DNA from: Anaerobacillus alkalidiazotrophicus | GTDB lineage: Bacteria; Bacillota; Bacilli; Bacillales_H; Anaerobacillaceae | Direction: 5' to 3' | Length of the DNA stretch: 64,000 bases | Assembly (NCBI RefSeq): GCF_001866055.1 | Contig: NZ_MLQS01000019.1 | Span: 84,111-148,110 of the forward strand | Shown: positions 8,924 through 16,966 of the stretch, in pieces | Layout: every line of letters begins with the position of its first letter | Position numbering within the stretch: the stretch's first letter is position 1 | The notes under the pieces: model-generated | Seen by the model: only the letters and a program-made list of their open reading frames with translations | Told to the model about the DNA's origin: nothing | Database searches by the model: none | Program-made: the position numbers and the translations under genes

Positions 8924-9139
8924 TTATCCCACACTTAAGGGGCAAGTAAGACCCCCACCTCAAAACTTAAGAAAATCGAGAAGTTTAGGTGGGGGATAAA
9001 CTGCCCCTAAAGGTCCGATATAGAATAACTTTCATCAGTGATAGCTGATGATTAGTTATTCTTATGCCTGTGGTATAAGTTGAACTAACAATCAGTGGGG
9101 GATGAAGGAACCCCCCCACTGATTGAAGTTCAGCTTTAT
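8924..9139 (+). repeat. Family 1 repeat, full copy C (216 bp)
   Basis: The complete form of the repeat on this strand. It begins TTTATCCCACACTTAAGGGG and ends AGTTCAGCTTTATT. It holds three stem-loops: CCCCACCT/AGGTGGGG (about 8952-8996), GAATAACT/AGTTATTC (about 9023-9061) and CAATCAGTGGGGG/CCCCCACTGATTG (about 9090-9125). It ends only 12 bases before the cre-like site of the alcohol dehydrogenase gene. Confidence 0.85.
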
Positions 9140-9151
9140 TAATTCATTTTG

Positions 9152-9165
9152 TGCAAGCGCTTGCT
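9152..9165. promoter_or_regulatory. CcpA catabolite-responsive element (cre)-like site
   Basis: TGCAAGCGCTTGCT fits the cre consensus TGWAANCGNTNWCA closely and is palindromic. It lies about 48 bases before the alcohol dehydrogenase start, suggesting carbon-source control by CcpA. Confidence 0.6.
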
Positions 9166-9212
9166 TTTGTAGGTTTTTAAGATTACTATAATAGTAGAGG
9201 AGGGGATATTAA

Positions 9213-10376
9213 ATGAGAGATTTTGAGTTTCAAAATGGGACGAAGATATTATTTGGAAAAGATCAGGAACAATATGTAGGAAGAGAATCTACTAGATATG
9301 GAAAAAAACTTCTCTTACATTATGGTGGAGGAAGTATTAAGAGCAGTGGTTTATATGATAGAGTTGTTTCTTCATTACGTGAAGAAGATATTGAAATTTT
9401 TGAATTAGCTGGAGTAAAGCCTAATCCTAGGGTTAGCCTTGTTAGAGAAGGGGTCATAATTTGTAAAGAAAATAATATTGATTTAATTCTTGCGGTTGGT
9501 GGGGGAAGTGTGATTGATTCAGCTAAGGCTATTGCTGCAGGAGCGAAATACGAAGGTGATGTTTGGGATTTCTATACTGGAAAAAATAGTGTGTCAGACT
9601 GTTTACCGATTGGTGTTGTTCTTACTATACCTGCTGCAGGTAGTGAAACGAGTGCTGGTACTGTTATTACAAATGAAGATGGGTTTTACAAACGAGCAAT
9701 GGGGCATAACAACTTGCGCCCGAAGTTTTCAATTTTAAATCCAGTGCTTACATATACATTACCTTCATTTCAAACAGCATGCGGTATTACAGATATGATG
9801 GCACATATTTTGGAGAGATATTTTACAAATGAAAGAAACGTGGAGTTAACAGATCGACTATGTGAAGCTACCTTAAAAACGATTATTAATAATGCTCATA
9901 CAGTTTTAGAAAATCCAACAAGTTATGATGCAAGAGCAGAGATTATGTGGTCCGGAACAATTGCACATAATGATTTGTTAAGCACTGGAAGAGTAGGTGA
10001 TTGGGCTAGCCATGACATTGAGCATGAGATTAGCGGAATTTATGATATCGCTCATGGTGCAGGACTTGCGATTGTTTTCCCAGCATGGATGAAGTATGTT
10101 TACAAACATGACATCAATCGATTTGTTCAATACGCTCATCGTGTTTGGAATGTTGAAATTGATCCTTTTGATTTAGAAAAAACAGCATTAGCAGGTATTA
10201 AGAAAACTGAAGAATTCTTCCGTTCAATTGGTATGCCGATATCGTTAACGGAAGTAAATATTTTTGATGAACATATTGATGAAATGGCCAAAAAAGGAAC
10301 TGAAAGAGGCCCCCTCGGTAATTTTGTGAAATTATATGAGGAAGATGTTCGTCAAATTTTACAATTAGCCAAATAA
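9213..10376 (+). CDS. Iron-containing alcohol dehydrogenase (NAD(P)H-dependent butanol dehydrogenase type, YugJ-like)
   Basis: Interconverts alcohols and aldehydes with a nicotinamide cofactor and a bound divalent metal (normally Fe2+). The 387-residue length is that of the YugJ/YugK/BdhA group. The cofactor motif VGGGSVIDSAKAIAAG is near residue 95. Metal ligands are expected in GITDMMAHILERYF, DIEHEISGIYDIAHG and the histidine-rich stretch after it. The ribosome site GAGGAGGGG precedes the ATG. It is monocistronic, with a cre-like site upstream and a weak terminator downstream. Role: aldehyde reduction during fermentation is likely, substrate not determinable. Confidence 0.9.
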   Translation: MRDFEFQNGTKILFGKDQEQYVGRESTRYGKKLLLHYGGGSIKSSGLYDRVVSSLREEDIEIFELAGVKPNPRVSLVREGVIICKENNIDLILAVGGGSVIDSAKAIAAGAKYEGDVWDFYTGKNSVSDCLPIGVVLTIPAAGSETSAGTVITNEDGFYKRAMGHNNLRPKFSILNPVLTYTLPSFQTACGITDMMAHILERYFTNERNVELTDRLCEATLKTIINNAHTVLENPTSYDARAEIMWSGTIAHNDLLSTGRVGDWASHDIEHEISGIYDIAHGAGLAIVFPAWMKYVYKHDINRFVQYAHRVWNVEIDPFDLEKTALAGIKKTEEFFRSIGMPISLTEVNIFDEHIDEMAKKGTERGPLGNFVKLYEEDVRQILQLAK

Positions 10377-10385
10377 AGTAATAGA

Positions 10386-10418
10386 AAAACCTCGTAACTA
10401 TATGAGGCTTTGGTTTAT
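10386..10418 (+). terminator. Weak terminator after the alcohol dehydrogenase
   Basis: AAAACCTC and GAGGCTTTGG can form a stem followed by a short T-containing tract. The T-run is poor. Confidence 0.45.
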
Positions 10419-10438
10419 AAATACAAAAATCGTTTTAG

Positions 10439-10466
10439 TTGACATACTGAACGTTTATGGTAAATT
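10439..10466 (+). promoter_or_regulatory. Sigma-A-type promoter for the TPP-riboswitch operon
   Basis: TTGACA (10439-10444) with TAAATT 16 bases downstream, about 30 bases before the aptamer. The -35 box is perfect and the -10 box moderate. Confidence 0.5.
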
Positions 10467-10494
10467 TAATATAATTAATAACATACAGCATTGA

Positions 10495-10583
10495 ACCACT
10501 AGGGGTGTCTATTTGACTGAGATTAAAGCCTAGCTTTAAGACCCTTTGAACCTGAACTATCTCATTATAGCGGAGGGAAGTGG
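10495..10583 (+). promoter_or_regulatory. TPP (thiamine pyrophosphate) riboswitch
   Basis: A THI-box aptamer. P1 is CCACT/AGTGG. The conserved blocks are AGGGGTGTC, CTGAGATTAAAG, then ACCCTTTGAACCTGAACT and AGCGGAGGGAAGTGG. These contain the pyrimidine-binding (CUGAGA) and pyrophosphate-binding (ACCCUUUGAACCUG, GGAGGGAAG) elements of the family. An intrinsic terminator follows 64 bases later, so high TPP should stop transcription before the six-gene operon. Confidence 0.95.
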
Positions 10584-10646
10584 AACATCATGATTAGAGC
10601 TATTTATATGAGAGTTTCTATATAAAATTAGTTAATAACGAATGAT

Positions 10647-10683
10647 GATCACTTTCTAAGTAGAAGGTGATCTTTTTGTTTTT
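10647..10683 (+). terminator. Riboswitch-controlled intrinsic terminator
   Basis: GATCACTTTCTA and TAGAAGGTGATC form a stem followed by TTTTTGTTTTTT. It lies between the TPP aptamer and the first gene and is the expected expression platform. Confidence 0.85.
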
Positions 10684-10736
10684 TACATAAGGTTTTCAAA
10701 ATAGTTTGTTATAATTTTTTTCTGAGGAGGTCTACT

Positions 10737-11855
10737 TTGTTACATACATATATGCAACTACAACAGGAATTGAAGGCATTTATCAGCCAACCTTCATCAA
10801 CTGACGAACAATTTAATACAATGGCGTTAAAATTGTTTCAGTTTCAATATGAATACAATCAGCCTTACCGAAAATTTTGTAGGAAACGTCGCGTTTTACC
10901 TAGGTCAATTAAACACTTTACAGAAATACCACCGGTTCCAATTGATGCATTTAAATTGACGACGTTATCTTCATTTCCGATAGAAGAGACTAGCGCTGTT
11001 TTTATGACGAGTGGAACAACGAACCAAGACAGAAGAGGGAAAAACTATCACCTTGATTTAGAACTTTATGATTTATCGATGAAAACCCATTTTAAGTCTT
11101 TTATGATGCCTGAATTAGATAATATGAAAATGTTTATTCTCTTCCCAACACAAGATGAGATGCCAAACTCTTCGTTAGCTCATTATTTACATATTGCAAA
11201 AGAGACATTTGGTACCAGTGACAGTAAATATGCATTTACTAATGAAGGTTTTCAAATAAAAACATTAATTGACGATCTTCAATTAGCCGAAGAAAAAGGG
11301 GAGCCAATTATGCTAATTGGTGCAACATTTTCATTTATTCATTTGTTAGATGAATGTAAAAAGAACAACATTCAATTTAAATTGCCGCCAAATAGTAGGA
11401 TTATGGATACAGGTGGTGCAAAGGGACGTTCACGTGAAATTGAACTAACTGAGTTTAAAGAAAAGATTAGTGAACTGTGTGAAGTCCCTTTAGAAATGTG
11501 TGTCAACATGTATGGGATGACGGAATTAAGCTCACAAATTTATGACCGAAATCTTTTTGATTATTTTCATCAAAACGAAATTCATACGACTAAGGTATCA
11601 CCTCATTGGGTTAAAACCGTTATCATGGATATAGAAGAAATGAGAGAACAACCGTTAGGAGAAAAGGGACTTATTGTTCATTATGACCTTGCTAATATTA
11701 ATTCGGTTTCAAGTATTCTTACTGAAGATATTGGTGTTCAAGGTGACGGTGGATTTTATTTATTAGGTAGAGCAAAAGGTGCGGAGGCAAAAGGTTGCTC
11801 ATTAGCTGTTGAACAATTTATGGCTTCATCACAAAATGCTAAAGGGGCATTGTAA
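10737..11855 (+). CDS. LuxE-like acyl-protein synthetase (carboxylate-activating ligase)
   Basis: LuxE-family enzymes activate a carboxylic acid with ATP, carry it as a thioester on their own cysteine and pass it to LuxC for reduction. Seen here: an adenylate-forming signature TSGTT at residues 91-95, MYGMTE at 258-263, and near the C-terminus GRAKGAEAKGCSL with C354 where LuxE holds its acyl cysteine. The 372-residue length is normal. The TTG start is chosen because GAGGAGG is six bases upstream. It is the first gene of the TPP-riboswitch operon, which makes a fatty acid substrate doubtful; a thiamine-related acid is an inference. Confidence 0.88.
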   Translation: MLHTYMQLQQELKAFISQPSSTDEQFNTMALKLFQFQYEYNQPYRKFCRKRRVLPRSIKHFTEIPPVPIDAFKLTTLSSFPIEETSAVFMTSGTTNQDRRGKNYHLDLELYDLSMKTHFKSFMMPELDNMKMFILFPTQDEMPNSSLAHYLHIAKETFGTSDSKYAFTNEGFQIKTLIDDLQLAEEKGEPIMLIGATFSFIHLLDECKKNNIQFKLPPNSRIMDTGGAKGRSREIELTEFKEKISELCEVPLEMCVNMYGMTELSSQIYDRNLFDYFHQNEIHTTKVSPHWVKTVIMDIEEMREQPLGEKGLIVHYDLANINSVSSILTEDIGVQGDGGFYLLGRAKGAEAKGCSLAVEQFMASSQNAKGAL

Positions 11856-11856
11856 A

Positions 11857-13347
11857 ATGACAACACCCTTTCCATGTTATTTCGTTCCGGAACAAAGTAA
11901 ACGATTGTTTGGAAATGTTTCACTAAAAACATTAACGTTTGAAAATCATGGACAAAAAGCTGAATTACTAGTTCCTAACCTTAACCCAGAGCTTATCGAA
12001 CAGGTTATTAAGTTAATTAAAAAACAACAATTAGAATATATGCAAAATTTAAGGACAAATGAAATTATCGACATCATGGATGAAGCCATTCAAAAATGGC
12101 TAGACCCAAAATACGAACGGAGGCAATATGCTGAGCACTTATTGCCAATTATTACTGGATATGATCATGAAATGATTCGGTTGTTTCTAAGTCGTTACTT
12201 GAGACAATTTCGTAAACCGAAATTACAAAGAATGATTGATGAGGACTTTCCTAATCCGCTAATATTAGACGAATTTCGTCCGCGAAAATCTGGCGGATTA
12301 TACAGGGCATATGGACCAAATGTTATTACCCATATTTTTTCAGGAAATGTACCGGCTTTACCACTTTGGAGTTTAACAGCAGGTTTATTGCTTAAATCTG
12401 CAACTTTAGGAAAAGTATCCTCTTCAGAACCGTTATTTCCTGTACTATTTGCTGAGACGTTAAGAGAAATTGATGCAGAGCTTGCTGAAAGTATAGCCAT
12501 ATTATCTTGGAAGGGCGGCAATAGTGAATTAGAGGATGTAAGCTTTTCTCATTCAAATGCAGTCATCGCATATGGAGGCGATAAAGCCATTAATAACATC
12601 AAACAAAAGGTTCCTTCTCACGTAAGCTTTCATGCTCATAGTCATAAAATTAGTTTTGGAGTTGTAACCAAAGAATGTTTAGCAACAACGAAAGCATGGC
12701 AAACCGCCAAATTAGCGGCTTATGATGTTTCTTGGTTTGATCAACAAGGCTGCTTATCACCTCATGTGTTTTTTGTTGAGCGTGGTGGCAAATACTCACC
12801 TCGTGAACTTGCTCAAATGCTAGCAAATGAAATGGAAAACTTTCAAACGACACATCCACGAGCATCATTAACAAAAGAAGAACAACATGCAATTTTAAAG
12901 CATCGCTTAAACGTTGAATTTGAAAGTTTTACTAATAATAAAGTAGAGTTAATCAAATGTGAGAACAGTACTGCTTGGACCGTCGTTTATCGTGATATGG
13001 GTGAAAACAAATCTATAGGGGATACTCTTTTTCCTTTTTCTCCACTTAATCGTTTTGTTACGATTATTCCTATTGAAAACGTATTTGAGATAAAAGAGTA
13101 TAGTAAAAATATTGAAGGTCATATTCAAACGGTAGGGGTTGGTTGTTCTCCAAAACAGTTTTCATCAATCATTTCACTATTAGGGCAATGCGGTGTTAAC
13201 CGCATTTGTGCGTTAGGTTCTATGCCTCATCCACAGCCAGGGTGGCACCATGACGGTAGATTCCATTTAGCAGATTTGGTTCGTTTTTGTGATGTAGAAT
13301 CTTCACTTGAAGATCAAATGGATCAATTTGACCCTAATAGAGAGTGA
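11857..13347 (+). CDS. LuxC-like acyl-CoA/acyl-protein reductase
   Basis: A 496-residue protein of the LuxC family, an aldehyde dehydrogenase-like fold that reduces an acyl thioester to the aldehyde with NAD(P)H. The likely catalytic cysteine is C299 in WFDQQGCLSPHVFFVE. HIFSGNVPALPLWSL resembles the conserved LuxC block in the cofactor domain, and the C-terminal GSMPHPQPGWHHDGR is well kept. The start is set at the ATG at 11857, one base after the LuxE-like stop, with AAAGGGG upstream; the open frame also extends 16 codons into the LuxE-like gene. The pairing with a LuxE-like partner implies acid to aldehyde conversion. Confidence 0.88.
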   Translation: MTTPFPCYFVPEQSKRLFGNVSLKTLTFENHGQKAELLVPNLNPELIEQVIKLIKKQQLEYMQNLRTNEIIDIMDEAIQKWLDPKYERRQYAEHLLPIITGYDHEMIRLFLSRYLRQFRKPKLQRMIDEDFPNPLILDEFRPRKSGGLYRAYGPNVITHIFSGNVPALPLWSLTAGLLLKSATLGKVSSSEPLFPVLFAETLREIDAELAESIAILSWKGGNSELEDVSFSHSNAVIAYGGDKAINNIKQKVPSHVSFHAHSHKISFGVVTKECLATTKAWQTAKLAAYDVSWFDQQGCLSPHVFFVERGGKYSPRELAQMLANEMENFQTTHPRASLTKEEQHAILKHRLNVEFESFTNNKVELIKCENSTAWTVVYRDMGENKSIGDTLFPFSPLNRFVTIIPIENVFEIKEYSKNIEGHIQTVGVGCSPKQFSSIISLLGQCGVNRICALGSMPHPQPGWHHDGRFHLADLVRFCDVESSLEDQMDQFDPNRE

Positions 13348-13361
13348 GAGGTGGGACAAAG

Positions 13362-14117
13362 ATGACAGCGATTATCGATTGCCAAGATGTTGATTTGAAA
13401 TTTGATGGAGAACATAAACCGATCCTTAAGAATATTAATCTACAAATAAATCAAGGTGAATTTGTTAGTATCATCGGAAAAAGTGGTAGTGGAAAAACGA
13501 GTTTATTACAAATGATTGGTGGGTTACTTGCACCTTCAAAAGGTGAAATCTTAGTAAATGGACAAATTATCAAAAGTCCAATTGACGAAATGACGTATGT
13601 GTTCCAAAAGCCAGTACTACTAGAATGGCGGAATGTATTAGAGAATGTATTATTACCTATAGAATTAAAACGTCGTCCAAATCAAGTTGATAGAAAAAAA
13701 GCAAAAGACTTGATTGAAACAGTTGGTTTAGGCGGTCACGAAAAAAAATACCCCCATGAACTTTCAGGCGGAATGATCTCGAGAGTTACATTAGCAAGAG
13801 CTCTATTAACCGAACCGGAAATTTTATTAATGGACGAGCCGTTTTCAGCACTAGATGCTATGACAAAGGAGCAGATGCAGTTAGAGTTAGTGGAACTGTC
13901 TGTTCAATTTTCAACAACAGTTATTTTTATTACACACGATTTATCTGAAGCTGTTTATTTAGCAGATCGTGTCGTGTTATTAGGTGGAGATCCTGCCCAG
14001 GTCATTCGTGAATTTTCAGTTCCTTTTCAACGACCGCGACTGAAAGACTGGAAGTTTGAACCTTCGTTTACAAAGATCGTGAAAGAAATTTATGATGAGA
14101 TCGAAGGGTTAAAGTGA
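13362..14117 (+). CDS. ABC transporter ATP-binding protein, ThiZ-like
   Basis: A 251-residue ATPase subunit of the nitrate/sulfonate/thiamine-precursor importer family. Walker A GKSGSGKTS starts at about residue 39, the Q-loop is FQKPVLLEW, the signature is LSGGM, Walker B ILLMDEPFSALD, and the H-loop FITHDLSEA. The signature continues as LSGGMISR where most family members have LSGGMRQR. Start at 13362 behind GAGGTGGG; the LuxC-like stop is 14 bases upstream. Same operon, feeding the permease and binding protein encoded next. Confidence 0.9.
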   Translation: MTAIIDCQDVDLKFDGEHKPILKNINLQINQGEFVSIIGKSGSGKTSLLQMIGGLLAPSKGEILVNGQIIKSPIDEMTYVFQKPVLLEWRNVLENVLLPIELKRRPNQVDRKKAKDLIETVGLGGHEKKYPHELSGGMISRVTLARALLTEPEILLMDEPFSALDAMTKEQMQLELVELSVQFSTTVIFITHDLSEAVYLADRVVLLGGDPAQVIREFSVPFQRPRLKDWKFEPSFTKIVKEIYDEIEGLK

Positions 14118-14126
14118 GGATAAAGC

Positions 14127-14894
14127 ATGAATAAAAATAAATTTCTTTCATTTTTACTATTCATTACGTTCATAAGTATTTGGGAACTAGTTGTCCATGT
14201 AAGAGAAATTTCAAAGATTATTTTACCTGCTCCTTCTGATATTGTCATTAATCTCATAAATAATTTTCAAAGTGGGTACTTCTACCCTCATATATACGCA
14301 ACAACGGTTGAAGTACTTGGTGGTTTTTTTCTAGGATCCTTTCTTGGAATCAGCTTAGGTTTTCTTGTATCCCAGTCGAAAACAGCTCAAGAAATTTTAC
14401 AACCATACATCATTGCTTCCCAAGCAATGCCAAAGCTTGCCTTAGCACCGCTGCTTGTCCTTTGGTTTGGATTTGGGTACACACCTAAAATTATCATTGT
14501 TGCACTTGTTTGTTTTTTTCCATTATTTGAAAGTACGGTAACAGGCTTAACATACGTGAGTCGAGAAAAATTACAATTATTTCATTCGTTACAAGCAACC
14601 TCTTTTCAAACGTTAATAAAGCTTCGTTTACCAACAGCTATACCATATATTTTTTCCGGTTTACGTGTAGCCATTGTCCTTAGTGTTGTTGGTGCAGTCG
14701 TAAGCGAGTTTATAGGTGCGAGCAAAGGATTAGGGGCCTTAATTATCGCTTCACAAGGGATGTTAAATACAACATTAACGTTTTCTGTTTTTATTTTATT
14801 AACCATGAAAGGCATGTTATTGTATCAATCGATTTATTGGATTGAAAAACTATTTTTAAAAAAATATATTTATTCTAGGGGGAAAACAAAATGA
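14127..14894 (+). CDS. ABC transporter permease, ThiX-like
   Basis: A 255-residue integral membrane protein of the BPD_transp_1 type with about six hydrophobic segments: one near the N-terminus (FLSFLLFITFISIWELVV), others around GGFFLGSFLGISLGF and IIIVALVCFFPLF. The EAA-loop region reads LQATSFQTLIKLRLPTAIPY, as in the nitrate/taurine/HMP importers. It overlaps the next gene by four bases (ATGA), a sign of translational coupling. The substrate is probably the compound handled by the LuxE/LuxC-like pair and the SDR. Confidence 0.88.
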   Translation: MNKNKFLSFLLFITFISIWELVVHVREISKIILPAPSDIVINLINNFQSGYFYPHIYATTVEVLGGFFLGSFLGISLGFLVSQSKTAQEILQPYIIASQAMPKLALAPLLVLWFGFGYTPKIIIVALVCFFPLFESTVTGLTYVSREKLQLFHSLQATSFQTLIKLRLPTAIPYIFSGLRVAIVLSVVGAVVSEFIGASKGLGALIIASQGMLNTTLTFSVFILLTMKGMLLYQSIYWIEKLFLKKYIYSRGKTK

Positions 14895-15940
14895 AACGAT
14901 TTGTAAAGAAAATGAGTGTAGCATTTTTATTTAGTGCACTAACATTTACTATCGCTGCTTGTGGTGCAGCTAATGAGGATGTTCAAGAAGAACAACAAGG
15001 AGACAATCAAGTAGTTGAAGAACAAACCGTTGAAAAAATAAGAATGGCTTCTTGGAGTAACCCAATTGCCGAACAAAGCAATCTGTATGTCGCTGAGGAA
15101 AAAGGATGGTTTGAAGAAGCGGGTCTTGAGTTCGAATACATCCCAGGCCAAGGTGGTGGAGATGCGGTTCGAAATATCATTGCAGGGAATGCTGATATTG
15201 CTTTTGCTAATGTAGAGGCTGTTCTATTAGCGCTTGAAAAAGGAGAGAAATTACGTGTCATCTATAATATTTACCCTGAAAATGTCTTTAACCTAGTATC
15301 TCTAAAAGAAAACAACATTACTTCAATAGAAGATTTACGTGGGAAAAATGTTGGCGTGTATAGCCGTGCAAGTGGGACGTATGATAACCTGCTTGTTTTA
15401 CTTCACAAAGCAGGAATGACCGAAGATGATATTACGATCGTAGATGCTGGTGTTTTAAATTTTGGTCCTTTAATGAACAATCAAGTAGCAGCTACAGCCG
15501 CAACAGATACTGGACTTTTTAGTGCGCAGCTAGAAGGGTTAGGAGAGGTAGATGTTATAGAAGTTAAAGATGTTTTAAACACACCGGCTGACGTTTTTGT
15601 TGTAACGGAAAAAGTGTTCAATGAAAAACAAGATATGTTGCTCCGTTTCTTACAAGTGTATCGTGATAGTGTTGCCTATACGATGGAAAACCCTGAAGAA
15701 GCAGCTGAAATTGCTGTTTCACATGCGATCGATGGGCAAAACGTAGAGAGAAACCTTGGAATTATTCATATCCGTAACCAAACTTCGATAAATGAAGAAA
15801 TGAAAGAAAAAGGGTTAGGTTGGTTGGATCTTGATATATTAAAAGAAGTAGAAGAAACGTATTATAACTTAGGGTTACTAAATGAAAGAGTTTATATTGA
15901 AACGATTACGACAAATGAACTGGTGGAACAGTTAAACTAG
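14891..15940 (+). CDS. Substrate-binding lipoprotein, NMT1/THI5-like (ThiY type)
   Basis: A 349-residue extracellular binding protein. The lipobox is TIAAC with C24 as the acylated cysteine, followed by an acidic linker. The NMT1/THI5-like domain starts at EKIRMASWSNPIAEQSNLYV and includes EEKGWFEEAGLEFEYIPG, GGGDAVRNIIAGNADIAFA and LRGKNVGVYSRASG. Members bind pyrimidine thiamine precursors, nitrate or sulfonates; the TPP riboswitch points to a thiamine-related ligand. AGGGGG lies ahead of the ATG. Confidence 0.9.
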   Translation: MKRFVKKMSVAFLFSALTFTIAACGAANEDVQEEQQGDNQVVEEQTVEKIRMASWSNPIAEQSNLYVAEEKGWFEEAGLEFEYIPGQGGGDAVRNIIAGNADIAFANVEAVLLALEKGEKLRVIYNIYPENVFNLVSLKENNITSIEDLRGKNVGVYSRASGTYDNLLVLLHKAGMTEDDITIVDAGVLNFGPLMNNQVAATAATDTGLFSAQLEGLGEVDVIEVKDVLNTPADVFVVTEKVFNEKQDMLLRFLQVYRDSVAYTMENPEEAAEIAVSHAIDGQNVERNLGIIHIRNQTSINEEMKEKGLGWLDLDILKEVEETYYNLGLLNERVYIETITTNELVEQLN

Positions 15941-15949
15941 GTGATAAAT

Positions 15950-16726
15950 ATGGATACACAATTACAACAAAAAGTTGTCCTCATAACAGGTTCAAGTAGA
16001 GGGATAGGAGCTGCGATCGCAAGAGGTTTTGCAGAGCAAGGGGCAACGGTTGTCATCAATTATTTGAAAAATAAAGAGAGGGCCGAGCAACTAGCAAATG
16101 AACTAATCGAGAAGTATGATGTTGATGCTTATACAGTACAAGGTGATGTAACAAATGAAGCAGATATGAAATCTTTGTTTGAGGAGGTTATCTCTGAATT
16201 TGATACGATTGATATTGTTGTCAACAACGCTCTACATGCATATGCGTTCGATCCCGAACAACGAAAGCTCGCTTGGGAACTTGAATGGGAAGATTACCAA
16301 CGACAAATCGATGGCGCATTAAAGGGGACGTATAATGTATGCAAACATGCAATCTCTATTATGAAGAAAAAGAGAGCGGGACGGATTATAAACATGGTTA
16401 GTAACCTTGTTTATCGTCCAATTGTACCATACCATGATTATAATACTGCTAAAGCAGCCGTCCTTACGTATTCTCAAAACTTAGCGGTAGATGTTGGAAC
16501 TTTTGGTATCAATGTCAATTGCGTAGCACCGGGTCTTGTTTATCCGACTGATGCAAGTAGAACAACAAAAGAGGAAATAAAAGAATTGATAAAGCAGCAA
16601 ACCCCACTTCATAGAATTGCTACACCTAATGATGTTGTTGGTAGTGTATTATTTTTTGCAAGCAGCTGGTCAACGTTTGTTACTGGACAATGCATGGTCG
16701 TTGACGGTGGATTGGTCATGAAATAA
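15950..16726 (+). CDS. Short-chain dehydrogenase/reductase (FabG-like)
   Basis: A 258-residue classical SDR. The cofactor motif is TGSSRGIGAAIARG; the structural NNA motif is VVNNALHA; the catalytic set is S151, Y164 and K168 (spacing Ser-x12-Tyr-x3-Lys), and the end reads FVTGQCMVVDGGL. The start is taken as ATG 15950, since the GTG at 15941 lies in the ribosome site TAGGTGA. As the last gene of the TPP-controlled operon it could reduce the aldehyde made by the LuxC-like enzyme to an alcohol; that role is inference. The sequence alone would allow a 3-oxoacyl-ACP reductase name. Confidence 0.85.
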   Translation: MDTQLQQKVVLITGSSRGIGAAIARGFAEQGATVVINYLKNKERAEQLANELIEKYDVDAYTVQGDVTNEADMKSLFEEVISEFDTIDIVVNNALHAYAFDPEQRKLAWELEWEDYQRQIDGALKGTYNVCKHAISIMKKKRAGRIINMVSNLVYRPIVPYHDYNTAKAAVLTYSQNLAVDVGTFGINVNCVAPGLVYPTDASRTTKEEIKELIKQQTPLHRIATPNDVVGSVLFFASSWSTFVTGQCMVVDGGLVMK

Positions 16727-16736
16727 CATATTTATA

Positions 16737-16771
16737 TGGGACTGTTCAACTGTGAACGGTCCTATTTTTTA
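16737..16771 (+). terminator. Terminator of the TPP-riboswitch operon
   Basis: GGGACTGTTCA and TGAACGGTCC form a stem with a four-base loop, followed by TATTTTTT, 10 bases after the SDR stop. Confidence 0.85.
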
Positions 16772-16919
16772 GTTTTTAGGTAGATGATGTTTTACATTGT
16801 AATTGTTGTGATGAGTGGTTGGTCTCAAAAAAGGAGACAGGAGGTAAAAGAAAAAACATGCCACTCTTTTTGGAGAAAGAGTGACGATGATTATGAAATT
16901 AAAGACAATTGTAGTAAAG

Positions 16920-16950
16920 GAACTTACCGAGCAAGGGTAAGTTTTTTTTA
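16920..16950 (+). terminator. Second intrinsic terminator in the gap before the recombinase
   Basis: ACTTACC-GAGCAA-GGGTAAGT followed by eight T. The 150 bases before it hold AGGAGGT (about 16839) and two very short frames (MPLFLEKE and a 17-codon frame that runs into the hairpin), so a short independent transcript is possible but not shown. Confidence 0.65.
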
Positions 16951-16966
16951 CGTTCTTTTAAACTCT

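Noticed and set aside
8707..8949. An 80-codon open frame on the plus strand
   Set aside because: It lies across the family 3 repeat and the start of family 1 copy C, has no ribosome site and is not conserved in the other copies of the repeats.
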